Positions 7,241 through 14,743 of a stretch of 21,580 nt of DNA are shown here, in pieces. The notes beneath the pieces were generated by a model, which saw only the letters and a program-made list of their open reading frames with translations, did not search any database and was not told where the DNA came from. The DNA is from Candidatus Dojkabacteria bacterium (GTDB lineage Bacteria > Patescibacteriota > Dojkabacteria > J137): contig JAGQLF010000010.1 of assembly GCA_020429545.1 (NCBI GenBank), forward strand, positions 1 to 21,580, written 5' to 3'. A program made the translations under genes and the position numbers. Position 1 is the stretch's first letter. Every line of letters starts with the position of its first letter.

Positions 7241-8077
7241 TTAGATAAAAAGATCAATTAGTGCAGTTGTAGTTACCAGTTTCAATAGATTTTCTCCAAA
7301 ACCTATTGTTATAGTATATCCAATACAAATTAAAGGTACCATTGGAATTATTACTCCTTTAATTTTTCTTAAAATGCCTGCATAAACAAGTCCAACTATA
7401 GAACCCACAAATACTGTCACAAACATAAAAACAATTCCCCCAGGAATTGATAGCATTAAGCCTACAAAACCATTAATATCTGCATCTCCAGCCCCAATAC
7501 CTTCTTCCTTTGTTATTAAAATCAAGCCAAATGTCCCTAAATACAAAATTAAAAAACCCGCGATGTTTCCGATTGTACCTATGCTAGAAAAAATCTCACT
7601 GTTTAAGATACCGATTGTCTTGAAAGTAAATATGATGATTTGAATTACTACTGATGCAAATAAAATTCTCATTGTAAATTTAATCGGTATAGCTAAATAG
7701 ATAAGATCGTACACAGATAGATAGAGTAGAGAGACTAGTCCAAAATAGAAGAAAAAGAAATGTACTAAATATGATGAATCCAAAACAGAATCTCCATATA
7801 AATATGCAATGCTCAAGGCAAATAACCCATTAGAGATTGCACCAAAAATTTCAGTTAATATTAATAGTGACCGCTTACCTTTAAATGCTGAATGATCTAC
7901 TATTGTTGTTGACGCTGGAGTACAAATAAATAAAAGTAGATATCTCCATGGTATGCCACCTGCCTCTAACAACTTCTTTCTAAAATCTATATTATTTTCA
8001 AATTCTATATAGGCAAAAAAAAGCTTACCTAAACAAGAACCTATAAACGCAAATAGAATTACCGAAAATATATTCAT
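7241..8077 (-). CDS. pilD: Prepilin peptidase PilD (A24 family), without zinc cysteines
   Basis: Integral membrane aspartyl protease that cuts pilin leaders at the cytoplasmic face; many family members also N-methylate the new terminus. Of 278 residues, catalytic aspartates are D124 in S-V-Y-D-L-I-Y-L-A-I-P and D198 in G-I-G-A-G-D-A-D. At least six hydrophobic segments are visible. In the N-terminal part, G-S-C-L-G-K replaces the usual G-S-F-L-N-V-V-x-x-R motif, and the two CxxC zinc pairs are missing, although the segment after them (GKRSLLILTEIFGA) is retained. Methyltransferase activity is therefore doubtful. It lies among its substrates, between a pilin and the GspH-like gene. Confidence 0.88.
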   Translation of the reverse strand: MNIFSVILFAFIGSCLGKLFFAYIEFENNIDFRKKLLEAGGIPWRYLLLFICTPASTTIVDHSAFKGKRSLLILTEIFGAISNGLFALSIAYLYGDSVLDSSYLVHFFFFYFGLVSLLYLSVYDLIYLAIPIKFTMRILFASVVIQIIIFTFKTIGILNSEIFSSIGTIGNIAGFLILYLGTFGLILITKEEGIGAGDADINGFVGLMLSIPGGIVFMFVTVFVGSIVGLVYAGILRKIKGVIIPMVPLICIGYTITIGFGENLLKLVTTTALIDLFI

Positions 8078-8145
8078 AAATCAGTATACACTAGATTAGT
8101 GAAGGGTAGAGTAAAATATGATGTACAAGTTAGACATCTTATACA

Positions 8146-8559
8146 TTATGGTAGTGGGTTAGGACATTCTCCAGTTCCAATCGAATCTATGTTCCCAGAT
8201 TCTAGTTGTGCACAAACTAAATATCCGCTAGAAGAAAGATTGTAATAATATTTAGTTTGAGAATTGGTAGTACTTGTACCGGATTTGGTATTATTTGTAA
8301 AATTCACTTGCTTTACACCATCGATATAAAAACCGTCTTGAAGAAATGTGACTTGCCCTGACACAGGGAACTTCAAAGTCACTATTCTATAAGCATTTAT
8401 TGCTTCGGAAATTTGAGCTAAGGTGTCCTTTCTTAGAGAATCTCTAGACTTTTCCTGTATTATTGAAGCTCCTTGAAGTCCAATTACTATCAAAACAGCA
8501 GCTACTCCCATGACTACCATTAGTTCTATGAGGTTGAAAGCTGCTGCTTTTCGCTTCAT
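8146..8559 (-). CDS. Type IV pilin-like protein with Ala at the cleavage site
   Basis: Pilin-like protein of 137 residues. Leader MKRKAAA precedes FNLIELMVVMGVAAVLIVIG, with Glu at +5. The residue at -1 is Ala. The segment after the helix (S-R-D-S-L-R-K-D-T-L-A-Q-I-S-E-A-I-N-A-Y) matches the major-pilin pattern of a helix followed by Y-x-x-x-x-x-x-P. Two C-terminal cysteines (V-C-A-Q and E-C-P-N) resemble the pilin disulfide loop. It begins 17 nt after the second pilin stops and is more diverged than the other two, so it may be a minor subunit or pseudopilin. It ends 68 nt before pilD. Confidence 0.78.
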   Translation of the reverse strand: MKRKAAAFNLIELMVVMGVAAVLIVIGLQGASIIQEKSRDSLRKDTLAQISEAINAYRIVTLKFPVSGQVTFLQDGFYIDGVKQVNFTNNTKSGTSTTNSQTKYYYNLSSSGYLVCAQLESGNIDSIGTGECPNPLP

Positions 8560-8576
8560 ACTAATTTAATACTATC

Positions 8577-9014
8577 TTAAAGTGTATCCCAAGTTGCACA
8601 GTCAGTACCTTCATTTCCTAATTGTACTTCGCTACCACTTTCTAGTTTTAGACCAAGTCTATAACTTGCTCCTGTAGCACTATAGTAACAATAGTCTGTT
8701 CCATCTGAATCTGAGTCTACAGCATTAGAAGTTGCTCCTGAAAGTTCTACAATATCTGTAGCAGGAGTTGTACCTGTAAAAGTTACTCCATTAGCACCAT
8801 TGAAGTTAATTTGTGCAGTACCTGGATATCTTCCATTATCATTGTAATAACCAGCTAGCCAAAGATTAACTGTATTTAGCACATCACGCCTTTGAGTATC
8901 TCTCAAAGACCTTTGTACAATCTGAATAGCAACAACAGACATTGTTACTAAAACAGCAATAATACCCATAGCTACCATTAGCTCGATTAGGGTAAACCCT
9001 TTCTTCTTATTCAT
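8577..9014 (-). CDS. Major type IV pilin candidate, paralog 2 (acidic loop)
   Basis: Pilin of 145 residues. Leader MNKKKG is followed by FTLIELMVAMGIIAVLVTMS, a textbook prepilin site with Gly at -1 and Glu at +5. The segment R-D-T-Q-R-R-D-V-L-N-T-V-N-L-W and the block I-V-E-L-S-G-A-T-S are shared with the gene just upstream in the operon, so the two are paralogs. Residues 100-107 read DSDSDGTD, an acidic Ca-binding-like loop beside C109 that the paralog lacks. C109 and C139 probably form the D-region disulfide. A 71-nt leader with a possible promoter precedes it, suggesting extra expression. Confidence 0.87.
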   Translation of the reverse strand: MNKKKGFTLIELMVAMGIIAVLVTMSVVAIQIVQRSLRDTQRRDVLNTVNLWLAGYYNDNGRYPGTAQINFNGANGVTFTGTTPATDIVELSGATSNAVDSDSDGTDYCYYSATGASYRLGLKLESGSEVQLGNEGTDCATWDTL

Positions 9015-9055
9015 AATATGAAGCGAAATAAAATATAAGATTTTTTGCTTAACTT

Positions 9056-9084
9056 AGCTTAAACAGCATTTAATGCAATGTCAA
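9056..9084 (-). promoter_or_regulatory. Possible internal promoter before pilin paralog 2
   Basis: On the minus strand a perfect TTGACA (9084-9079) lies just beyond the stop of the first pilin. Seventeen nt later is TAAGCT, a weak -10 (3 of 6 matches). The spacer contains GCATTAAATGC, a small palindrome. The location, in the largest gap between pilin genes, suits a boost of major-pilin transcription, but the -10 is poor. Confidence 0.27.
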
Positions 9085-9085
9085 G

Positions 9086-9529
9086 TTAAAGTGACAGCCA
9101 GTTAGTACAATCGGCAGCAGCATTTCCAACTTCTTTTATATTTCCATTTTCTAATTCTAAAGCCAATTTAAATGTAGCTCCAGAGACGCCTCCTGTTTGT
9201 TGATAACAATATCTTGTAGAGCTAGTCGAAGTAGAATTAGCACCAGAAGTTGCCCCTGAAAGTTCAACTATAACCTCTGTAACACCTCCTTTAGTGTACG
9301 TTATTGCATCAGGAGTTAAATCAATCTCTGATTGAGCTGGATATGTACGATTATCTATATGATATGAAGAGAACCAAAGATTGGCAGTATTCAACACATC
9401 AATCCTCTGAGTATTTCTCACACTAGATTGTACAAGCTGAATAGCAAATACAGATAACGCAATTAAGACACCTATAATAAACATTGCTATCATCAACTCA
9501 ATTAGTGTAAACCCTTTCTTTTGAATCAT
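9086..9529 (-). CDS. Major type IV pilin candidate, paralog 1
   Basis: Pilin of 147 residues. Leader MIQKKG precedes FTLIELMIAMFIIGVLIALS, with Gly at -1 and Glu at +5. The transmembrane/assembly helix is followed by R-N-T-Q-R-I-D-V-L-N-T-A-N-L-W-F, then V-E-L-S-G-A-T-S-G and the C-terminal pair Y-C-Y and D-C-T-N-W that probably forms a disulfide. The next gene encodes a close paralog. Where the paralog has an acidic DSDSDGTD loop, this one has a neutral Ser/Thr stretch. The start follows the pilC stop by 2 nt without a Shine-Dalgarno site, so it is probably coupled to pilC. Which paralog is the main fibre subunit cannot be told here. Confidence 0.87.
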   Translation of the reverse strand: MIQKKGFTLIELMIAMFIIGVLIALSVFAIQLVQSSVRNTQRIDVLNTANLWFSSYHIDNRTYPAQSEIDLTPDAITYTKGGVTEVIVELSGATSGANSTSTSSTRYCYQQTGGVSGATFKLALELENGNIKEVGNAAADCTNWLSL

Positions 9530-9531
9530 TA

Positions 9532-10761
9532 TTAGTTTATAAAATTACCCACAGTATAAATCGGAAGATAAATTGCAATAGCTAAAAATGCCACCATTCC
9601 ACCCACCACCACAAGTATAAATGGTTCAAGCAACTTTGTTAAATTTCCAGTTATCTGTTCTACTTCAGCCTCATAATACTTATTCATATCTTCAAGCACC
9701 TGATCCAGCTTTCCAGATTCTTCACCAGTAGAGATTATTCTAATCAAAATTGTTGGAAAAGCTTCATTTATATTATTTTTTGCTAGTCCAATAGACAAAG
9801 TATTTCCTCTAGTTAAATCTTCTTTACTATCTAGAATTACTTTCTTAAATACCTCATTAGGCATTGCTTTTGACACAATTGTAATAGATTCAATTATTGG
9901 AATACCACTTTTCATAAGCATTGCTGTTAGTCTACAAAACTCTGCTAACTGAATTTTGATCATTAAATTCCCAAAAACTGGCACTTTAAGGAAAATCTTG
10001 TCAACAATCATTTTTCTTTCAGGCTCAGAAACCATATACCTGTAGGCAGCAACTATACCTGCTACACCTAAAACTACTGCAATAATAAGGAATGGACTAG
10101 ATGCAAATTCACCAATTGTAACCAATATTCTAGTAACTAAAGGAATGTCCTCCGCACCTAAACTTTCATACAATTGCTCAATCTGCGGTACCATGAAAAT
10201 TATCATTACAAACATAATCAATATCAAAACAACAAAGATTATTGCAGGATAAATCATTGCACCAGATATTTTGCCCCTCAAATTCTTGGATTTATCTAAA
10301 TCTTCAGCAACCTTATCTAACATTTCGTTTAAATTTCCACTTTTTTCTCCAGCTGCAATTAAATTAATCTGTACTTCAGAAAAAATACCTCCAACCTGTT
10401 CTAGTGCTGAAGAGAGTGATGACCCAGCTTCAATTTTTTTGTAAATTTCATCAAACTTATCCTTTACAAACTTTGTTTCAGATTGATCACCAATGATTTT
10501 AATTGCTTGAATAAGCGGTATTCCAGCACCTATCATCGTTGCCAATTGCTTAGATAATAAGACTTTATCCTTTAAACTCATGCCTGTAAGTTCAATATTT
10601 CCTAAATCACCAAAGTTAAGACCTAAGTTTTCTTGTATAGATAAAACCGTGAAACCTTGATTGGCTAAGAATTGGAGAAGATCGTCCTTGCTCTTAGCTT
10701 CCTTTGTTCCCTGTATTTTTCCTCCTGCTGAATTTACAACAGTGTACTTAAATAACGCCAT
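9532..10761 (-). CDS. pilC: Type IV pilus platform protein PilC
   Basis: Polytopic inner-membrane platform on which PilB and PilT turn to add or remove pilins. Length 409 residues, normal. Two T2SSF domains are seen at about 68-192 and 271-402, each with the repeated motif A/T-M-x-x-A/S-G-I-P-x-x-x-A/S-I (L73-I87 and L279-I293) and a G-E-x-S-G-x-L (138-144, 346-352). Membrane segments lie at about 170-192, 223-242 and 379-402. The N-terminus MALFKYTVVNSAGGKIQG is a typical PilC/GspF start. It begins 2 nt after the pilT stop and is followed 2 nt later by the first pilin. Confidence 0.95.
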   Translation of the reverse strand: MALFKYTVVNSAGGKIQGTKEAKSKDDLLQFLANQGFTVLSIQENLGLNFGDLGNIELTGMSLKDKVLLSKQLATMIGAGIPLIQAIKIIGDQSETKFVKDKFDEIYKKIEAGSSLSSALEQVGGIFSEVQINLIAAGEKSGNLNEMLDKVAEDLDKSKNLRGKISGAMIYPAIIFVVLILIMFVMIIFMVPQIEQLYESLGAEDIPLVTRILVTIGEFASSPFLIIAVVLGVAGIVAAYRYMVSEPERKMIVDKIFLKVPVFGNLMIKIQLAEFCRLTAMLMKSGIPIIESITIVSKAMPNEVFKKVILDSKEDLTRGNTLSIGLAKNNINEAFPTILIRIISTGEESGKLDQVLEDMNKYYEAEVEQITGNLTKLLEPFILVVVGGMVAFLAIAIYLPIYTVGNFIN

Positions 10762-10763
10762 AT

Positions 10764-12164
10764 TTAAACTTGTGATAATAATATATCTAATTCTTCTGGC
10801 CTAATACTTATTTCCTTTGCTGTTTGAACCGAGATTAATCCTTGTCTAATCAATTCTACTAAATCAGATTCCATTGTGGACATACCATAATCTTGCCCTG
10901 TTTGAATCATATTATCAATCTGATGTGTTTGACCTTCTCTAATAGCATTTTTTACAGCTGGTGTTGCAATCATAATCTCATGTACTGCTTTTCTTCCTCC
11001 TCCTGGGAGTGGTACAAGCCTTTGACCTATTACAGCAGTTAATACCTGTGCCAACTGAGCTCTTATTTGGGATTGTTGGGCTTCAGGAAATACGTCAATT
11101 ATACGATCTATTGTTTGTGATGCTGAGTTTGTGTGCAATGTTGCAAATACTAAATGCCCCGTTTCAGACACAGTTACAGTTGATGAAATTGTCTCATGAT
11201 CACGCATTTCTCCAACAAGCACAACATTTGGGTCTTGTCTTAGTATTGCTTTCAAAGCATCTGGCCACTCATTAAAGTCCTGTCCAAGTTCTCTTTGATC
11301 AATTAAACTTTGTCCTTTAGGAAAAACGAACTCAATTGGATCTTCTAAAGTTATTATATGTTCAGCTCTTGTTGTGTTTATATAGTTTAAAACAGCAGCT
11401 AAAGTAGTAGACTTACCACTGCCTGTTGGACCAGTTAATAAAACTAGCCCTGCAGGAACCTTAGATAATTCTTTTAATATTTGTGGTAATTCAAGCTCAT
11501 CTATAGAAAGTATTTTTTTTGGAATAAGTCTCATCACAATAGATATATCCCCCATAGTTCTAAAAATGTTAACCCTAAACCTTCTTTCTAGCATTGTATA
11601 GCTCAAATCTATCTGTTTTAAGTCTTCCACTAAGATATTCTTTCTATTCTCAACAATCTGTCTTGCCATATCTTCGGCATCTTGACTCGATATTATCTTA
11701 AAATTTAAAGTTTTTAGCCTACCATCTATTCTTACAATTGGTCTATGACCTACTGTGATATGTACATCTGATGCTTCTTCCGCTATCGCTCTTTTTAATA
11801 CTTCTTCAAAATTTATGTCTGGCATCTGACTAATGTTGAGCTCTGGAGACGTACTTGCATTATTGGTAATCCCAGTACTATTTTCTAAATTACTATTGTT
11901 ATGTTTTGATAACTCTGAGGATAAGTTTGAGATTCTTTGATCAAGTCCTTGTGATGGATCAGAAACTTGAGGTTCAACTTCTTGTACTGGATTATTAAAT
12001 TCCTTAATTCCTTCAGAAGATGTTGTAACACTAATATTTTGCTGCAAAGGCAAATTATCATTTAGTTTATTTGTTTTATCAACTAGTAAATTATTTCCAT
12101 TAGGAACATCAGCCTGAGGAGAAGTTTTTATATTTTGATTTGGATTTATGTTAATTAATGGCAT
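10764..12164 (-). CDS. pilT: Pilus retraction ATPase PilT with N-terminal extension
   Basis: Hexameric cytoplasmic ATPase that depolymerises the pilus. The core covers about residues 114-466: PAS-like N-domain with ASDVHITVGHRPIVRIDG (131-148), Walker A GPTGSGKS (245-252), ITLEDP Asp box (271-276), Walker B NVVLVGE with E319, His box TGHLVFATLHT (335-345), and the retraction signature near AVKNAIREGQ (403-412). Length is 466 against about 350 for typical PilT. The excess is an Asn/Ser/Gln-rich N-terminal region (1-113) that looks disordered. An internal Met at 114 coincides with the usual PilT start, but the open frame upstream and the 40-nt spacing to pilB favour the long form. PilT indicates a retractile pilus. 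Confidence 0.93.
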   Translation of the reverse strand: MPLININPNQNIKTSPQADVPNGNNLLVDKTNKLNDNLPLQQNISVTTSSEGIKEFNNPVQEVEPQVSDPSQGLDQRISNLSSELSKHNNSNLENSTGITNNASTSPELNISQMPDINFEEVLKRAIAEEASDVHITVGHRPIVRIDGRLKTLNFKIISSQDAEDMARQIVENRKNILVEDLKQIDLSYTMLERRFRVNIFRTMGDISIVMRLIPKKILSIDELELPQILKELSKVPAGLVLLTGPTGSGKSTTLAAVLNYINTTRAEHIITLEDPIEFVFPKGQSLIDQRELGQDFNEWPDALKAILRQDPNVVLVGEMRDHETISSTVTVSETGHLVFATLHTNSASQTIDRIIDVFPEAQQSQIRAQLAQVLTAVIGQRLVPLPGGGRKAVHEIMIATPAVKNAIREGQTHQIDNMIQTGQDYGMSTMESDLVELIRQGLISVQTAKEISIRPEELDILLSQV

Positions 12165-12204
12165 ATATTTTAGCTAACTTATTTAATATTTAGTATCTCA
12201 CAGC

Positions 12205-14004
12205 CTAATTATTTTGTACACGAAGCACTTCTTCAATAGTTGTTATGCCTTCCAATACTTTTATAAAACCATCTTGAACCATTGTTATCATACCTTCCCT
12301 AATTGCTTGCTTTTGTATATTACTAATTGATTCTCGTTGTACAACCAATTGAGAAATTTTTTCAGATGTTTTTAGTGCTTCAAAAATTCCTGTTCTTCCA
12401 TCATAACCTGACTGACAGTTAGGTGTACTAACTGCTTCGTATAAAGTTACTTCTGAAGTATTTTTATCAAATATTACCTGTGATCCATCAGCCTTATTGA
12501 TCGTTATACCTCCTAGAACATCTAATTCCTCATGCAACTTTTTTACTGTAGCTGCTGATGCCTTATATGGTTTTTTAGAATCACATAAAGTTCGAACCAA
12601 CCTTTGCCCAAGCACTAAGTTAACCGTAGAGGAGAGCAGAAATGGTTCTACACCCATATCAATTAAACGAACAAATGCTCCGGCAGCACTATTTGTGTGG
12701 ACTGTGGACAGAACCAAACGTCCAACAAGTGCAGACTGAACAGCAAGACTTGCTGTTTCTTTATCTCGAATCTCTCCAACCATGATTACATCAGGGTCCT
12801 GTCTAAGTATTGCTCTAAGTCCGCTTGCAAAAGTTAATCCTACTTCAGAATTCACCTGAGTTTGATTGACTCCATCAATTCTGATCTCTACAGGATCTTC
12901 CAGTGTAATAATATTGACCGAAGGTTTATTGAGGATCTTTAGCGAACTAGCTAATGTTTGAGTTTTACCTGACCCCGTTGGTCCTGTAACTAGAATTATT
13001 CCTTGAGTTTTATTCAATCCTTCATTAATTCTAGATAAAGCAAGTCCTCTAATTCCTGTCTTTTCTAAATCCAGTATACCTTTAGATTTCTCCAAAATTC
13101 TCATTACAACTTTTTCCCCATAAATACTAGGCATTATTGAAACACGCACATCTACAGAAGTTGTACCGTTATCTCGAATTTGAAAACGACCGTCTTGAGG
13201 AATTCTATGTTCATCAATTTTCAAATTTGAAAGAATTTTTATTCTAGTAACAACTGCAGAGAGTAGTTTTGTAGGAATAGTTAACTTTTCACTTAAAACA
13301 CCTCGGATTCTAAATCTTACAGATACTTTTCCATCTCTTGGTTCAATATGTATATCAGATGCTTGGTGCTTAACCGCATATTGCATAATCATGTTTACAA
13401 TTTTTATTATAGGAGCACTACCTAAAGAACTATCATCTCCTAAATTCATGTCTCCACCTATATTCTGAGCATCCGAGCTTACTGTTACTTCTTCAAGTGC
13501 TTGGTCAACCTCATTTCCAATTTGAGCACCGTATTTGGTATCCAAAACAGTATCAATATCTGTAGATGATGCATAGTAGGCCTCAACTTCTCGCCCTAAA
13601 ACAGATTCTATATACTTTATTCGCTGAAGATCTAGTGGATCTTTCATTGCAACTTTGGCTTTGTTAGGAAAAATTTCAAAAACTACGGCCTCATTTTCTT
13701 TTGCTACGTTTAAAGGCAGCGTATGAATTACTTCTGTTGGTATAGCAATATTGTTTATATCAATAAAGTTTATACCTCTCATTTCAGAAAGAGTTTTGGC
13801 AATATCTTCTGCACTTACAATTCCTTTTTCTAAAAGGATATCTTCAAAGCTTTTGCCTGAATTTATTGATTCAAACTTTACAGAATTGAAAACTTCGTTT
13901 GTTATTAATCCTTTAGAAAGAAGTGCATCAAGAAGGTTATTAAACCCCCTAACTGATCTAGAATTTTTATTTTGCATTGCTTGTGATTGATCCACAGAAT
14001 TCAT
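12205..14004 (-). CDS. pilB: Pilus assembly ATPase PilB
   Basis: Cytoplasmic hexameric ATPase that powers pilus extension. It has 599 residues. An N-terminal T2SSE_N-like domain (about 25-155) carries I-L-L-E-K-G-I-V. An acidic linker (about 165-198) leads to the ATPase domain with ASDIHIEP (215-222), Walker A GPTGSGKT (341-348), ITLEDPVE (366-373), Walker B DVIMVGE with E411, and His box VLSTVHTNSA (431-440). The C-terminal zinc site normally has four cysteines in two CxxC pairs; here only C474 and C530 remain, in T-L-C-D-S-K-K-P-Y and N-C-Q-S-G-Y-D-G-R-T-G. It is the first gene of the operon, divergent from the delta-prime-like gene. Confidence 0.95.
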   Translation of the reverse strand: MNSVDQSQAMQNKNSRSVRGFNNLLDALLSKGLITNEVFNSVKFESINSGKSFEDILLEKGIVSAEDIAKTLSEMRGINFIDINNIAIPTEVIHTLPLNVAKENEAVVFEIFPNKAKVAMKDPLDLQRIKYIESVLGREVEAYYASSTDIDTVLDTKYGAQIGNEVDQALEEVTVSSDAQNIGGDMNLGDDSSLGSAPIIKIVNMIMQYAVKHQASDIHIEPRDGKVSVRFRIRGVLSEKLTIPTKLLSAVVTRIKILSNLKIDEHRIPQDGRFQIRDNGTTSVDVRVSIMPSIYGEKVVMRILEKSKGILDLEKTGIRGLALSRINEGLNKTQGIILVTGPTGSGKTQTLASSLKILNKPSVNIITLEDPVEIRIDGVNQTQVNSEVGLTFASGLRAILRQDPDVIMVGEIRDKETASLAVQSALVGRLVLSTVHTNSAAGAFVRLIDMGVEPFLLSSTVNLVLGQRLVRTLCDSKKPYKASAATVKKLHEELDVLGGITINKADGSQVIFDKNTSEVTLYEAVSTPNCQSGYDGRTGIFEALKTSEKISQLVVQRESISNIQKQAIREGMITMVQDGFIKVLEGITTIEEVLRVQNN

Positions 14005-14083
14005 ATGTTATATTGTACTGTTAGCTGTATATAATTTACACTATTTCCTAAGAAATTATAACCAAAGTAACTAAATTAACTAT
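14005..14083. promoter_or_regulatory. Divergent promoter region between pilB and the delta-prime-like gene
   Basis: This 79-nt AT-rich gap must hold the pilus operon promoter (minus) and a promoter for the plus-strand pair. A consensus TATAAT faces plus at 14030-14035, and another faces minus at 14060-14055. Neither has a convincing -35 at 16-18 nt, so the exact sites are uncertain. Confidence 0.4.
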
Positions 14084-14743
14084 ATGCACTTACAATCGTA
14101 TATTCTTATAGCAAAGAAAAATTCTACCCTTATTGAATTGAAAAGAAAAGCTTACGGCCTTTTATCAGAAATGACTGGAAAAGACCCAGATACTTCTCTA
14201 GAAATAATAATTCAAAATGATCCAAGTATTGGAATTAAGCATATTGAGCAAATTCATGAATGGAATTCAAAAAAATCATCCGGGTTTAGGTTGGGATTAA
14301 TATACAATGCCCATTTGCTTACTGTACAAGCACAAAATTCGATTTTAAAACTTGTAGAAGAACCTAATCACAATACATTTATTGTCCTTACCACTCATTC
14401 GAAAAATAATTTATTAGACACTATAATTTCAAGATGCAAGATCTTGTCTTGGGATGAAGATAACACTAACAAATCTAATAATTTAGCTGACTTTTTTTTG
14501 AAATCTAACTATGCAGAACAAAAAAAGTTAGTGTATGATTATTCACAGGATAGAAGAAAAATCGAAGAATTTTTAGACAGTTTATTAGAATTTTTTTCTA
14601 TTAAAAATAGTGAAACAATTACCTGCAAAGACAATCAGAATGTGGTAGAATTATTGGGCGAATGGAATAGTGCTAATTCGTCAGGTGTTAATACAAAGCT
14701 AATTGCTCAATCTATATTATTAAATTTAGGGAATTATGAATAA
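14084..14743 (+). CDS. DNA polymerase III delta-prime-like clamp-loader protein (short)
   Basis: Resembles the AAA+ core of HolB (delta-prime), a stator of the sliding-clamp loader. Of 219 residues, the recognisable part is 47-118: IGIKHIEQIHEW, the Walker-B-like Y-N-A-H-L-L-T-V-Q-A-Q-N-S-I-L-K-L-V-E-E-P (74-94) and the sensor-1 T-I-I-S-R-C (113-118). No P-loop and no zinc module are present, and the usual length is about 330, so this is a reduced form. Natural delta-prime lacks ATPase activity, so loss of the P-loop is tolerable. The remainder is not clearly the collar domain. The start is the first ATG in the divergent gap. It overlaps the next gene by 8 nt. Confidence 0.72.
   Translation: MHLQSYILIAKKNSTLIELKRKAYGLLSEMTGKDPDTSLEIIIQNDPSIGIKHIEQIHEWNSKKSSGFRLGLIYNAHLLTVQAQNSILKLVEEPNHNTFIVLTTHSKNNLLDTIISRCKILSWDEDNTNKSNNLADFFLKSNYAEQKKLVYDYSQDRRKIEEFLDSLLEFFSIKNSETITCKDNQNVVELLGEWNSANSSGVNTKLIAQSILLNLGNYE

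Noticed and set aside
8120..8138. GATGT/ACATC hairpin between the third pilin and pilD as an attenuator
   Set aside because: The stem is only 5 bp with a 9-nt loop and a weak T stretch; too likely by chance in AT-rich DNA.
11009..11275. Plus-strand open frame inside pilT
   Set aside because: Antisense shadow of the conserved PilT ATPase core; composition is that of a reverse-complemented gene.
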